Shown here piece by piece: positions 1 to 8,661 of a DNA stretch of 64,000 nt. The notes under the pieces were generated by a model. The model ran no database searches, was not told the origin of the DNA, and saw nothing but the letters and a program-made list of their open reading frames with translations. How positions within the stretch are numbered: the stretch's first letter is position 1; every line of letters begins with the position of its first letter. Both the position numbers and the translations under genes were made by a program. Source of the stretch: Deltaproteobacteria bacterium (GTDB lineage: Bacteria; JAGRBM01; JAHCIT01); contig JAHCIT010000008.1 in the NCBI GenBank assembly GCA_026129095.1, positions 124,001 through 188,000 of the forward strand, read 5' to 3'.

Positions 1-615
1 ATGGCGGTGATGGCCGGAGCCTCCGTGATGATGCTGGCCGGCCTGCAGTCGAATTTGCGTTTCGTGAGCCGGGGGATCGAAGCCATGCACGAGAAAATCC
101 CCGTGCTGCCGGAAACTTTCGGTTCCTTCCTGCGTTCCTGGCGGGTCGTCAACAACTACCATCTCTTTGCCGACGTGACATTGACCCGGCCGACCACCGA
201 GATCGAGATCCAGACTGCCGGCGACGGATGGTATCCCGTCTCCTTCCGGCACCAGGCCACCCGCCCCGACTGGCGGCCGGAGTTTCTCGCCCCGCATCAT
301 CCCCGGATTCCGTTCCAGCACTGGTTTCTCGCACTGGGGGCGCGGCCACCGGTTTCCGAGCCATGGTTCGCCTATCTGCTGGAAAAGATATGCCTTGATC
401 CCGACCGGGTGGCTCCGGTGTTCGATACGCTCCACCTTGCGCCCGGAGAACGCCCGAGGGCGCTGCGCATCCATGTGCGGGATTACCGGATGACCACACC
501 GCCCGAACGGTCTGCTACCGGAAACTACTGGAAGCGTACTTCGGCCGGAACGCCGACCCTGGTTTCCTGCTCGTTTTTCAGGTCAGAGCGCTGGGAGAAG
601 ATGCGGGGGAAGTGA
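1..615 (+). CDS. Lipase maturation factor (LMF1) family protein, C-terminal part, 5' end outside window
   Basis: Partial gene: the frame is open to the window edge and the family is much longer, so the ATG at base 1 is not taken as the true start. The readable 204 residues resemble the C-terminal soluble domain of lipase maturation factor family proteins. They include an HHPRIPFQHWFLALG segment (family pattern HQPRxDWQxWFxALG), then PWFAYLL and a closing LRIHVRDYRMT block followed by a YWKR motif. Eukaryotic LMF1 is an ER membrane chaperone for lipases. Bacterial members are membrane proteins of unknown substrate, so only family membership is claimed. It converges with the methyltransferase gene downstream, 28 bases apart. 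Confidence 0.72.
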   Translation: MAVMAGASVMMLAGLQSNLRFVSRGIEAMHEKIPVLPETFGSFLRSWRVVNNYHLFADVTLTRPTTEIEIQTAGDGWYPVSFRHQATRPDWRPEFLAPHHPRIPFQHWFLALGARPPVSEPWFAYLLEKICLDPDRVAPVFDTLHLAPGERPRALRIHVRDYRMTTPPERSATGNYWKRTSAGTPTLVSCSFFRSERWEKMRGK

Positions 616-643
616 GGCGGGCGGGATTCCAGCGATGCCGGGT

Positions 644-2386
644 TCAGGGCCTGCCTGCGCGCACGATACGGTTCGCCACCTGGCCCTTGCGGAACAGGCC
701 GAGCACCAGTTCCTCCGCCTCTTCCAGAAGCTCCATCGAATCCGGGATCTCGTGCAGCGCATAGCCGATCGCATCCAGGCGTCCGAAGCGCGCAGGATCG
801 AGTTCAAGCGCAACCGGCAACTCTTCCAGTGCGGCTTTGGTCAGGGATATGTATCCGCCGGACATCGTCTGCGATCCGTACAGTTCCCTGAATATCCCCT
901 CGATGGTCCGTGAATTGAGGAGCGCCGACAGCGCGCCCAGACCGATACCGGTCCCCTCACGGGGCTGGACCACAAACACGCTCACGGCAGGAGCAGCTGC
1001 GCCGTCCAGATCAAGCGCCGCCTCAACCTTGCGGCCCATGCCACTTACGAGAAGTTTGGGCGATCCGGCTACCAGGCGCCGGCGCTCACTGAGAGCACCG
1101 GCTGGAATCCGCGGATGCTCCATCTCCCTGCCGAGGAACCGTTGCCGCCCGCTCTGCCTGATCCGGTGGGGCTCAATCGCACCCGCCGTCACCAGATGAT
1201 AATCCCCGGCCTCGCCTACATGCGGACGGAGCGCATAGGCCTCACCCGTCGTCTGGCCTGCATGAACGGTGGCAATGTCGCAAAGCCGCACAGGTCCGGC
1301 TTCGAGCAGTTCCATCGCCGAGGCGGACAGGGCAGCGCCCCAGCTCCGCCCTTCAAGCAGACGCGTCTGCCAGTGGAACATTCCCGACGGCTGGCCATTG
1401 GATGTCCGGCCCTCACCCCGGCGGTCGCGATCCAGGGTCAGCACCACGGGATACACCGACACGGAGGCGAAAGGCTTTTCCCTGCTGAAATCCCTCAAGC
1501 GGACCGAGTCTCTCCGCCGGATGGCCGCGTCCCTCAGCCTGGCGGTATATCCAGCCGACAGAAGGCGGTTGGGAACGATCAGCACCGTGCGGCTGCAGCA
1601 CATCTCCTCGCCCAGCGCCCAGAATGCCGCAGCGAGGTCAAACGGGCCACGAAGCAGGGGGAACCTTTGCCGCAGAACTTCCCGCTCTGCGAGAACTTTC
1701 TCTCCGTGATCCGCAACGCCCCGGACGAAAGGAGGATTCGTTACCATCACGTCTGCCGCAATCACCGGGGTTTGCAGTGAATCTCCCGAGTCCACCTGGA
1801 GGCAGATACGTTCCCAGTCCATTGGCCGCCCGCCCGCGGCAAGCCAGAGGTTCGTTCGCGCGAGGAACGCCGCCGCCGGATCCAGTTCCCGTCCAACCAG
1901 ACGGGCCGCGGGGATACGGCCAAGGAGAACCAGTGCCGCCAGCAGGTTGCCAGTTCCGCAGGCAGGGTCGAGGAAGGTCGAACGCTCCCGTCCGGCGGCC
2001 GCCTCAAGCGCCGCGTGGCGGGCGACCACCACCGGAGTGAAGTAGCTCCCGCCGGACCTGCGTCCATCTTGATCAGTTGCCTGAAGGGCTGCTTCATACA
2101 GCCGTCCGGCCCGAAACAGACGGTCCAGCGGATCGCCGGCACTCGCGATGCTGGCAAAGACCGACTTTTCGATGCGCCGGGCGATGAACTGACCGGAGGT
2201 TTCCGGCTTCTCGGGCAGCGCCTTCCCAAAGGCCCGGGCCGCCGCCGCAGCTATCGCGCCAGCCATCAGCATCCGGAACTCACCGGAAGCAGGGACCAGT
2301 CCAAGTGTTCTGGCCGCACCGCGAACGAGCGGGCCGATCAGTCGGCTGGCTGCTGTGGCCGGTACGGCAGTGGAGCTATCCGTCAT
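644..2386 (-). CDS. Adenine-specific (N6) DNA methyltransferase, Eco57I/TaqI-like
   Basis: A 580-residue class I SAM-dependent DNA methyltransferase. Visible motifs in gamma-class order are GGSYFTP (about 112-118, the GxFxTP motif X), DPACGTG (140-146, SAM-binding motif I) and NPPF (217-220, catalytic motif IV of N6-adenine enzymes). The C-terminal half, with short LCDIATVHAGQ and SGGYISLTK blocks, looks like the target-recognition domain of TaqI/Eco57I-type enzymes. No PD-(D/E)xK or HNH nuclease motif is evident in the protein or in neighbouring genes, so it is either an orphan methyltransferase or a methyltransferase-only relic of a type IIG/BREX-like system. It starts 17 bases after the peroxiredoxin stop on the same strand and probably shares its transcript. 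No good ribosome-binding site precedes the ATG. Confidence 0.85.
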   Translation of the reverse strand: MTDSSTAVPATAASRLIGPLVRGAARTLGLVPASGEFRMLMAGAIAAAAARAFGKALPEKPETSGQFIARRIEKSVFASIASAGDPLDRLFRAGRLYEAALQATDQDGRRSGGSYFTPVVVARHAALEAAAGRERSTFLDPACGTGNLLAALVLLGRIPAARLVGRELDPAAAFLARTNLWLAAGGRPMDWERICLQVDSGDSLQTPVIAADVMVTNPPFVRGVADHGEKVLAEREVLRQRFPLLRGPFDLAAAFWALGEEMCCSRTVLIVPNRLLSAGYTARLRDAAIRRRDSVRLRDFSREKPFASVSVYPVVLTLDRDRRGEGRTSNGQPSGMFHWQTRLLEGRSWGAALSASAMELLEAGPVRLCDIATVHAGQTTGEAYALRPHVGEAGDYHLVTAGAIEPHRIRQSGRQRFLGREMEHPRIPAGALSERRRLVAGSPKLLVSGMGRKVEAALDLDGAAAPAVSVFVVQPREGTGIGLGALSALLNSRTIEGIFRELYGSQTMSGGYISLTKAALEELPVALELDPARFGRLDAIGYALHEIPDSMELLEEAEELVLGLFRKGQVANRIVRAGRP

Positions 2387-2403
2387 TCATCAGGTCCGTT
2401 GAT

Positions 2404-2871
2404 TCAGGAGGCCGCAAAATGCCGGCGGGCGACGTCCAGCAGTTCGTCGCTCTTCCGCCGGAACACCGGGAGGGTTTCCTTGTGGGCGTAGACCAGCTTC
2501 CCGTCACGGCCAACGAGGAAGTTGCCCCGGTCGGTCATGCCAAGAAAGTTCCGCATGCCGTAGGCCTTGGCTATCCGGCCATCCTCGTCGGCAAGCAGCG
2601 GGAACGGGAAATGGTGTTTCTGCGAGAACTTGTCCTTGGAACTTGCCGATCCACCACTGACGCCGACGATCTGGACCCCGAGCTTCCGGAACTCGCCGTA
2701 CTGGTCCCGGTAGTCGCAGAGCTGGGCCGTGCATACGGCCGTTTCGTCTTTCGGATAGAACACGACCATCACAGGACCGTTTTTCAGCAGTTCGTCGAGC
2801 GATACGCGCTGGCCATCACCAGACACGCCTTCAAACCGGGGAGCCAGCTCCCCTTCACGCGGACGCGCCAT
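2404..2871 (-). CDS. bcp: Peroxiredoxin, Bcp/PrxQ type
   Basis: A thiol peroxidase of 155 residues that reduces H2O2 and organic hydroperoxides, normally recycled by thioredoxin. The motif TAVCTAQLCDYRD carries the peroxidatic Cys (47 from the chosen start) and a second Cys five residues later, the PrxQ arrangement of an intramolecular disulfide. It departs from the common TPGCT reading, having A-V before the Cys. The ATG at 2871 was chosen because GGGAGA lies about six bases before it; ATGs at 2877 and 2889 are poorly placed relative to that site. The gene follows dedA after a 71-base spacer holding a strong hairpin and precedes the DNA methyltransferase. Cytoplasmic; a short and typical length for the family. 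Confidence 0.92.
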   Translation of the reverse strand: MARPREGELAPRFEGVSGDGQRVSLDELLKNGPVMVVFYPKDETAVCTAQLCDYRDQYGEFRKLGVQIVGVSGGSASSKDKFSQKHHFPFPLLADEDGRIAKAYGMRNFLGMTDRGNFLVGRDGKLVYAHKETLPVFRRKSDELLDVARRHFAAS

Positions 2872-2896
2872 TTGCATTCTCCCACACACAGATACA

Positions 2897-2916
2897 GGCG
2901 GGCCACCACGCCCGCC
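2897..2916. other. Perfect 7-bp GC-rich hairpin between dedA and bcp
   Basis: GGCGGGC (2897-2903) pairs with GCCCGCC (2910-2916) across a six-base loop. It sits in the 71-base spacer between the dedA stop and the bcp start. No T-run follows on the minus strand, so it is more likely an mRNA processing or stabilising element, or a weak attenuator, than an intrinsic terminator. Confidence 0.45.
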
Positions 2917-2942
2917 AGCCGAACCAGAGTCTACTGGCAGAA

Positions 2943-3614
2943 TTACCCGCTCGAAGGCGGTTCGTCTACTGGTCCTGCCCGTAGTTCGCGGTGGGCAAAG
3001 AATGCCCGCACCACAAGCAGTACAATAAGCAGAACCGCCGCTATCAGGATGTAGTTCTGTATTTTCCGGGCGAAACCAAAGCCCTCATCGATTTCCGGAC
3101 CGAAGTAATAGCCGACACTGACGAAAAACGGCACGCTGATGCAGGCGCCCAGACCATCGGCAAGCAGAAACCGCCGGGGCGTCACGCCCAGCATGCCGGC
3201 CGTCAGGAACACCACGAACCGGAACCCCGGTGCGAACCGTGCGAACAGGATCGCCTTGTGCCCCCAACGATCGAAGAACCGCTTGGCCCGCTCGACCTTT
3301 TCGGGACGGGCGAACTTCTGGACCACCCGGAGATAGAATACCCGCTCGCCGTACCGGCGGCCGATGAAGTACGTCAGGGTATCGCCTCCGAGCACACCCG
3401 GAAGAACCCCAAAGATGGCCAGATAGTAAGCCGCATTCGGCCCGCCGAAACCCGGGTGCAGGCTCCCATGGTAAGCCGCATAGCCGGCAATAATGACGAG
3501 CGCGTCTTCCGGAATGGGGGAACCGATACCGCACCAGACCAGCATCAGCGTCAAGACGGTAAGAATAACGACGGGCGGTTGATTCTGAAGGAAGTCGATC
3601 AGAGCGTCGATCAT
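2943..3614 (-). CDS. DedA/VTT-family inner-membrane protein
   Basis: A 223-residue polytopic membrane protein of the DedA (SNARE-associated/VTT) family; several members recycle undecaprenyl phosphate or flip phospholipids across the inner membrane. Visible hallmarks are the early PIPED segment (family PIPGE), GGDTLTYFIGRRYGE, and FARFAPGFR followed by a hydrophobic AGMLGV run, which together form the two re-entrant halves of the fold. A C-terminal membrane helix (about 187-206) ends in a short charged tail. It lies upstream of bcp on the same strand. Substrate cannot be read from the sequence. The ATG at 3614 is the first in frame; no clear ribosome-binding site is seen. Confidence 0.87.
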   Translation of the reverse strand: MIDALIDFLQNQPPVVILTVLTLMLVWCGIGSPIPEDALVIIAGYAAYHGSLHPGFGGPNAAYYLAIFGVLPGVLGGDTLTYFIGRRYGERVFYLRVVQKFARPEKVERAKRFFDRWGHKAILFARFAPGFRFVVFLTAGMLGVTPRRFLLADGLGACISVPFFVSVGYYFGPEIDEGFGFARKIQNYILIAAVLLIVLLVVRAFFAHRELRAGPVDEPPSSG

Positions 3615-3661
3615 CTGGGGGTTAACACCGTCCGGGCCTTCTCTTTAGCTTGGCGGCAGGA

Positions 3662-4492
3662 TTACAGCCAGCGGCCAGCCACCTTTTTCCAGAAGCCGGG
3701 CCGTCCCGGCTCCACTTCATTAACACCCTCGGGCTTTCCAGCCAGCCAGCCATGTACAAGTGCGATCCGCCCCGGTTCAGGCGCTGTGCCATCCCGGCTT
3801 TTCCAGAAAACAGTCTCAACCGGCAGTCCGGCCGCCTGAATCCGGACCCATTCAAACCGGCGGCCAGTCAGGCTGTTAATGAGCGTCCGGTGCTCCACGA
3901 TCCGTCCGGCTATCAATGCCGATGCCATGTCCGAAAGGCGGGGCCGGGCCCCGGATTCTCCCAGAGATCCTGTTGGCAGGAGAAAATCCGGCGGCAGATC
4001 GAATGCCTCGCCCCTCTCATTTGGCCCCCAGAACTCATGCTGGGCCGCGTGAAACTCCTTTTCACCCGGAAAAATTCGGACATCGCCGCCCATTATCGCC
4101 ATTTTGAGATCAAACCGGGTGCCTGCCTTGAGTGCCGGCCGGAATGGACCGAACTCCCGGAGCTGGACGATGACCCCTGAAACGGGACCTGCCGGGGCAT
4201 TGATCCTGAACCTTCCGCCTGACCAGTGCACGGTTTCGGCGTCGATCAGTTCACCTTCGGCCTCTACCGGCCAAACCGTCCCGGATTCGAACCACGGTGT
4301 CATGCACACCAGCCTTCGCTTTTCCAGATGCACGGCGATTCCCGCGCCGCTCCCGTCAAGCCACAGGCGGTGCTGCTCGCCACCAGAAGTGCCCCAGACG
4401 GGCCGGGACCGCTCGGCTGCAACTGACAGCAATGTATAAAGCTCCTGGTCGTTTCCTGGCCGGAAACCGATGGCGGCAAGCTGGAAATTCAC
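3662..4492 (-). CDS. Conserved hypothetical protein translationally coupled to pyk
   Basis: 276 residues with no family that I recognise. It has no signal peptide and no membrane segment, and is rich in beta-strand-like stretches (for example RLVCMTPWFESGT and VSGVIVQLREFGPF), so a soluble, mostly beta protein is likely. The start is a GTG that overlaps the pyk stop codon (GTGA), so translation is almost certainly coupled to pyruvate kinase. That coupling is the only functional hint. Ends 47 bases before the dedA start. Confidence 0.7.
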   Translation of the reverse strand: MNFQLAAIGFRPGNDQELYTLLSVAAERSRPVWGTSGGEQHRLWLDGSGAGIAVHLEKRRLVCMTPWFESGTVWPVEAEGELIDAETVHWSGGRFRINAPAGPVSGVIVQLREFGPFRPALKAGTRFDLKMAIMGGDVRIFPGEKEFHAAQHEFWGPNERGEAFDLPPDFLLPTGSLGESGARPRLSDMASALIAGRIVEHRTLINSLTGRRFEWVRIQAAGLPVETVFWKSRDGTAPEPGRIALVHGWLAGKPEGVNEVEPGRPGFWKKVAGRWL

Positions 4493-5907
4493 TTCCCACC
4501 GCGGACCTTGTGGAAGCGTATCGTGTTGGTTTCTTTCCCCTCGCCGAGGGGAATTGCCGCCACTACGACCACCGTGTCACCGGGTGCTGCCCATCCGTCC
4601 TGGACCAGAAACCGGTCGGCTGCCTCAAGCTGGCGTTCCATGCCGGCCCGCTCGCCGATCGCCACCGGAATAACCCCGCGCAGCACATTCATGCGCCGGA
4701 GTGTCGGCACATGGGCGCTCATGGCGAGGATCGGAAGCCGCGGCTTCCATTTGGAGACGAGCAGCGCCGTCAGCCCCGACCCTGCCAGCGCAACAATGGC
4801 CCTCGCATTGAGACGTTCGGCCGCGCTCACCGCCGCTCCGGCCGCCCCGGCGGCGAACGACATGATGTCAGCTTCGAAACTGACGCTCGCCGTGTGTGTC
4901 ACCGTTTCAGCCTCGCGGGAAATGCGTGCCATCGCCTCCACCGATTCGACCGGATGATTCCCCGCAGCTGTTTCCTCTGACAGCATCACCGCATCGGCGC
5001 CGTCAAGAACCGCATTGGCTACATCCGAGACCTCGGCACGGCTCGGGCGGTGATTCAGCACCATCGAGCCCAGCATCTGCGTCGCCACGATCGCCCACTT
5101 TCCGCGCACGGCCGCCCGCGACAGGATACGTTTCTGGAGTATCGGAACCCGCTCGAAGTCGAGTTCCACGCCAAGATCTCCCCGCGCCACCATGACGCCA
5201 TCGGAGGCTTCCAGGATTTCATCCAGATGGTCGAGCGCCTCGGGCCGCTCCAGCTTGGCCATGACCGGAATCTTGGAATTGCCCAGGAACTCGCGGGCCC
5301 GGTGGATGTCGGCCGCCGAACGGACGAAGGAAATCGCCACCATGTCGAGCCCATTCCTGCCGACATAAGCCAGATCCCGCTCATCCTTGGCCGTCAGGGT
5401 TTCCACCGACAGCCTTGTTCCGGGCAGGTTAAGTCCCTTGTTCGAATACAGCCGGCCGCCGGTCATGATCCGGCAGATCACATCCGGTCCCTCGATCCGC
5501 TCGGCCATCAGTTCGATCGAACCATCGGCGAGCAGGATGCGCGACCCCGCCTTCACGTCCCGGGTGAGGAACTCATAGGGAGAGTGCACCTCATGCACGC
5601 TTCCCTCGACCGGGCGTTCGGTCAGGGTTATCCGCTCGCCTTCGAGGAGCGTCACCCCGTCCTTGGGCATCTGGCCAATCCGGAGCTTGGGCCCCTGAAT
5701 ATCGGCCAGTATGGGGATGTGCGCCTTCGCCGTTTTTTCAGCCTGCCGGACCGCTTCGATCAGCGGCGCCAGTGCCGGACCATCGCCGTGTGAAAAATTA
5801 AGACGGAAACCGTCCGCCCCGGCCTGGATGAGCTGCCGGATGATCTCCACGGTACCGGACGCTGGTCCCAGCGTGGCGACGATCTTGGTCTGGTTAAACG
5901 ATTTCAT
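4489..5907 (-). CDS. pyk: Pyruvate kinase
   Basis: Catalyses phosphoenolpyruvate + ADP to pyruvate + ATP, the last step of glycolysis. The 472-residue product has the normal length and layout: an N-terminal KIVATLGPASG strand, RLNFSHG (substrate and K+ site), a B domain (about 75-175), the active-site signature MVARGDLGVE preceded by the catalytic KLERPEALDHL segment, SRAEVSDVANAVLDGADAVMLSEETAAG, and a C-terminal allosteric domain. The ATG at 5907 matches where the family begins; a TTG 15 bases upstream is the alternative. It is divergent from the hopanoid block and followed by a coupled unknown gene. Confidence 0.96.
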   Translation of the reverse strand: MKSFNQTKIVATLGPASGTVEIIRQLIQAGADGFRLNFSHGDGPALAPLIEAVRQAEKTAKAHIPILADIQGPKLRIGQMPKDGVTLLEGERITLTERPVEGSVHEVHSPYEFLTRDVKAGSRILLADGSIELMAERIEGPDVICRIMTGGRLYSNKGLNLPGTRLSVETLTAKDERDLAYVGRNGLDMVAISFVRSAADIHRAREFLGNSKIPVMAKLERPEALDHLDEILEASDGVMVARGDLGVELDFERVPILQKRILSRAAVRGKWAIVATQMLGSMVLNHRPSRAEVSDVANAVLDGADAVMLSEETAAGNHPVESVEAMARISREAETVTHTASVSFEADIMSFAAGAAGAAVSAAERLNARAIVALAGSGLTALLVSKWKPRLPILAMSAHVPTLRRMNVLRGVIPVAIGERAGMERQLEAADRFLVQDGWAAPGDTVVVVAAIPLGEGKETNTIRFHKVRGGK

Positions 5908-5956
5908 GCGGCGTATTGCCAAAGCTTACACAGGTGAAGGCGGTAGGCCCAACTGG

Positions 5957-5975
5957 AGGCGGCCTAAATCCGCCT
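5957..5975. other. Hairpin in the pyk leader
   Basis: AGGCGG (5957-5962) and CCGCCT (5970-5975) form a perfect 6-bp stem with a 7-base loop, 50-68 bases upstream of the pyk ATG in the pyk/hpnI divergent region (5908-6098). I see no convincing sigma-70 boxes in the rest of that region. Confidence 0.3.
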
Positions 5976-6098
5976 GATTCCTCCACTTTTTCCCCGTTTG
6001 ACCACGGGCTTTGAACGGTGCTACCAGCGGCCAGCCTTTTCGGGCCTCTGGCCCTATCTGCTTGCAGGGAAAAGGTATCCGCTGCAGAGCGCCATTCG

Positions 6099-7322
6099 TT
6101 GAAAACGCTGCTTTACATCCTGCTGGCCATCCCCGCCGTGGTAAGTTCCGGATACTGGCTCGTATCGGCCGTGACGACGGGGCTGTTTCTCCGCCGGAAG
6201 CCGAAACTGGCCGCGGATGCGAAGATATCTCCGCCAAAAGTTTCCATTCTCAAGCCGGTCTACGGGCTCGAACGGGGCGCCGAGGAGAACTTCCGGACTT
6301 TTCTTGAGCAGGACTACCCCGACTATGAAGTGATCTTCGGCGTCCAGCGTGACGATGATCCGGTCCTGCCGGTAGTGAAAAAGCTGGTTGGCAAATATCC
6401 GGGCCGGGCCCGTTACGTGGTCGATTCACATGCGGTCGGGCCAAACGGCAAAATCAACAATCTCGTGAACTGCTACCGCGCCGCGAGTGGCGAGATCATC
6501 GTCATCTCGGATGCAGACACCCGCGTGGGGCCTAGTTACCTGAAAATCATCACCGGCCCGCTCGCTGACCCCGAAACCGGCGCCGTCTCCACGCTCTACA
6601 AGGCGGCCGACGCCCTGACGATCCCTGAGAAACTCGAACTTTTATCCTTTAATACGGAGTTCATCCCCAACGTCTGTTTTGCCAGCCTGTTCGGCTTTGG
6701 CGATGCCTGCCTGGGTGCGTCCATAGCCCTCAAGCGGGCGATCCTCGACCGGATCGGCGGATTCGAGCCCCTGGCCCACTATCTCGTCGAGGACTTCGAG
6801 ATGGGACGCCGGATTGGCGAATTGGGCCTTGGGGTATCGATCATCCCTTATGTCGCCGACACGACGGTGGACCTCGCCGGCTACCGGACCTGGTTCGAGC
6901 ATCAGATATACTGGGACCAGAATACACGTGCCGCCAAGCCGGCAGCATTCGCCTGGACAATCCTCCTGAAGGGGATTCCGGCTGCACTGCTGCTCTGGCT
7001 CGTGAGTGGATTCCAGTCCTGGGCGCTGGCGTTTCTCGGAACTGTCATTGGCATACGGCTCCTGACGGCGGGAATTATTCTCGGCACCTTGCGCGACCAG
7101 ACCGGGCTGAAGGCGCTCCCGATGCTGCCACTCCGCGATCTTGCCGCACTGGCGACCTGGTTCCTCAGCCTCACCCGCAATCACACGACATGGAAGGACC
7201 GGCTGTTCCGGCTTGAGGCGGGCAAGCTCGTCGAAGTGGGGCGTATTCCAGACCGCGCATCCGCATCACCCGCATCTTCCCCGGCGGCACCAGTAAACCC
7301 GGCAGGATCGGAGCGGGCATGA
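6099..7322 (+). CDS. hpnI: Hopanoid glycosyltransferase HpnI (GT21-like)
   Basis: HpnI adds N-acetylglucosamine to bacteriohopanetetrol at the membrane. The protein has an N-terminal membrane helix, a GT-A domain opening with SILKPVYGLE, FGVQRDDDP, a DAD metal site, LGAS and VEDFEMGRR (catalytic Asp), then HQIYWDQNTRA and three C-terminal membrane helices: the ceramide glucosyltransferase/HpnI plan. The usual Q-x-R-W motif reads Q-I-Y-W here. I place the start at TTG 6099 (407 residues) because the first membrane helix begins immediately after it; a GTG at 6018 would add 27 residues of unlikely sequence. It overlaps hpnK by four bases (ATGA). Function assignment is by family plus the hpnK neighbour. 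Confidence 0.85.
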   Translation: MKTLLYILLAIPAVVSSGYWLVSAVTTGLFLRRKPKLAADAKISPPKVSILKPVYGLERGAEENFRTFLEQDYPDYEVIFGVQRDDDPVLPVVKKLVGKYPGRARYVVDSHAVGPNGKINNLVNCYRAASGEIIVISDADTRVGPSYLKIITGPLADPETGAVSTLYKAADALTIPEKLELLSFNTEFIPNVCFASLFGFGDACLGASIALKRAILDRIGGFEPLAHYLVEDFEMGRRIGELGLGVSIIPYVADTTVDLAGYRTWFEHQIYWDQNTRAAKPAAFAWTILLKGIPAALLLWLVSGFQSWALAFLGTVIGIRLLTAGIILGTLRDQTGLKALPMLPLRDLAALATWFLSLTRNHTTWKDRLFRLEAGKLVEVGRIPDRASASPASSPAAPVNPAGSERA

Positions 7323-8173
7323 ACTCGCTGGTGGTGGTCGGGGACGATTTCGGCCTCGACCCCGTGGTCAATGAGGGGATGATCCGCGCCCACACGGAGG
7401 GGATCCTGTCGGCCGCCTCGCTCATGGTGAACGGCCGGGGATTCGCGGATGCCGTGAGCCGGGCCCGGGAGACACCCTCCCTTCGCGTCGGCCTGCACCT
7501 CGTTCTGGTGGAAGGCAACGCCACACTTCCCCCATCCGAAATCCCCGACATCGTCGACAGTGAAGGCCGCTTTGGCACACAGATCATCCGCACCGGGATC
7601 AAATACTTTTTCAGCCGCCGGGCACGTGAGCAGCTCCGCCGGGAAATCCGCGCCCAGTTCGAGCGCTTCCACGCCACCGGCCTCAGGCTCGACCATGTGA
7701 ACGGGCACAACCATTTCCATATCCATCCGGCAGTCCTCGACGCTCTGCTGGAAGTGGCGGCCGACTACGGCCGTCCCGCCATCCGGGTGCCGCTGGAGCC
7801 GCTCATCAAATCGCTCAAGGCGGCACCGGGGCATGCCGTCGAAAAGATCATCTCGGCGCTCATTATCTCCCCGTGGGCGGTGCAGCTCGCAAGGCGGCTT
7901 CGCGCCGGGGGGTTCCGCACGGCGCAGGAGGTTTTTGGCGTCTATGACTCCGGCCGCGTCACGGAAGGTTACCTCCTGGAAATCATCCGGCGCCTTGGCC
8001 CCGGCCTTACGGAGATATATACGCACCCGGCGGCCGGGCGATGCCCGGAGATCGACCGGTTCATGCCGGACTACCGGCATGAGGAAGAACTGGCGGCGCT
8101 GTGCAGTCCGCATGTACGCGCCGCCCTCGAGGAACGGCGTATCCGCACCGTGGGGTTTGCTGATGTCTGCTAG
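7319..8173 (+). CDS. hpnK: Hopanoid biosynthesis deacetylase HpnK (YdjC/ChbG family)
   Basis: HpnK removes the acetyl group from BHT-GlcNAc to give BHT-glucosamine. The 284-residue protein has the YdjC/ChbG fold signatures: GDDFG near the N-terminus (metal-binding Asp), a GLHLVL strand, DHVNGHNHFHIHP (metal-binding His residues) and IYTHPAAG near the C-terminus. The ATG overlaps the hpnI stop, so the two are translationally coupled. Its pairing with hpnI is the standard hopanoid arrangement, but the third partner hpnJ (radical SAM, cyclitol formation) is not here. Confidence 0.88.
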   Translation: MNSLVVVGDDFGLDPVVNEGMIRAHTEGILSAASLMVNGRGFADAVSRARETPSLRVGLHLVLVEGNATLPPSEIPDIVDSEGRFGTQIIRTGIKYFFSRRAREQLRREIRAQFERFHATGLRLDHVNGHNHFHIHPAVLDALLEVAADYGRPAIRVPLEPLIKSLKAAPGHAVEKIISALIISPWAVQLARRLRAGGFRTAQEVFGVYDSGRVTEGYLLEIIRRLGPGLTEIYTHPAAGRCPEIDRFMPDYRHEEELAALCSPHVRAALEERRIRTVGFADVC

Positions 8174-8216
8174 TGCATCCGCATTTTCCGGACCCGGAGG
8201 AATGAAAGGAGCCGGC

Positions 8217-8600
8217 ATGCTCACCATCTTCATCATGCTCGCCATCTCGGTGACCTGTGCAGCCCTGGGGCCCGTCGTGCAGGCCAAGGGAATGGTCGCC
8301 CTCGGCGCACACGACGACTGGCTGTCTCTGGAAACCTTCCGCTACTTCGGCCGGGCGCTCACAACGCCCACCGTTATCGTTGGCACGCTGCTCCATGCAG
8401 TCGCATTCTTCCTGAACCTGGCCCTGCTCGCCCGCGCTCCGGTGAGTTTCATCGTTCCACTGACAGCCATGGAATATATCGTTGGCGTGATGCTGGCCCG
8501 GATGATACTCGGCGAGATTGTCGAGCCCATGCGCTGGGCCGGCGTCGGCGTTATCGCCATTGGCGTCCTCATGATGTCAATGACCTGGAAACCAGACTGA
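8217..8600 (+). CDS. Small 4-TM transporter, EamA/SMR superfamily (ArnE/ArnF-like)
   Basis: 127 residues with four hydrophobic segments, the size of SMR-type half transporters of the drug/metabolite transporter superfamily. The C-terminal pair carries the typical PLTAMEYIVGVMLARMILGE segment ending in a conserved membrane Glu-rich turn, then a final helix. ATG 8217 is preceded by AGGAG with a five-base spacer; an ATG at 8202 sits directly on its GGAGG and one at 8163 lies inside hpnK, so both are less likely. ArnE/ArnF-like pairs flip lipid-linked aminosugars. In this context it may move the glycosylated hopanoid or its donor across the inner membrane; that is inference. Confidence 0.8.
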   Translation: MLTIFIMLAISVTCAALGPVVQAKGMVALGAHDDWLSLETFRYFGRALTTPTVIVGTLLHAVAFFLNLALLARAPVSFIVPLTAMEYIVGVMLARMILGEIVEPMRWAGVGVIAIGVLMMSMTWKPD

Positions 8601-8604
8601 GACC

Positions 8605-8621
8605 GCCGGAAAGCCTCCGGC
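8605..8621. other. Small hairpin before the aminotransferase gene
   Basis: GCCGGA (8605-8610) and TCCGGC (8616-8621) form a perfect 6-bp stem with a 5-base loop in the 61-base gap before the aminotransferase. There is no T-run, so readthrough from the hopanoid genes is expected. Confidence 0.3.
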
Positions 8622-8661
8622 ACGGCAAAACCGAACATCCCCAAAGGAGACCCCTACACAC

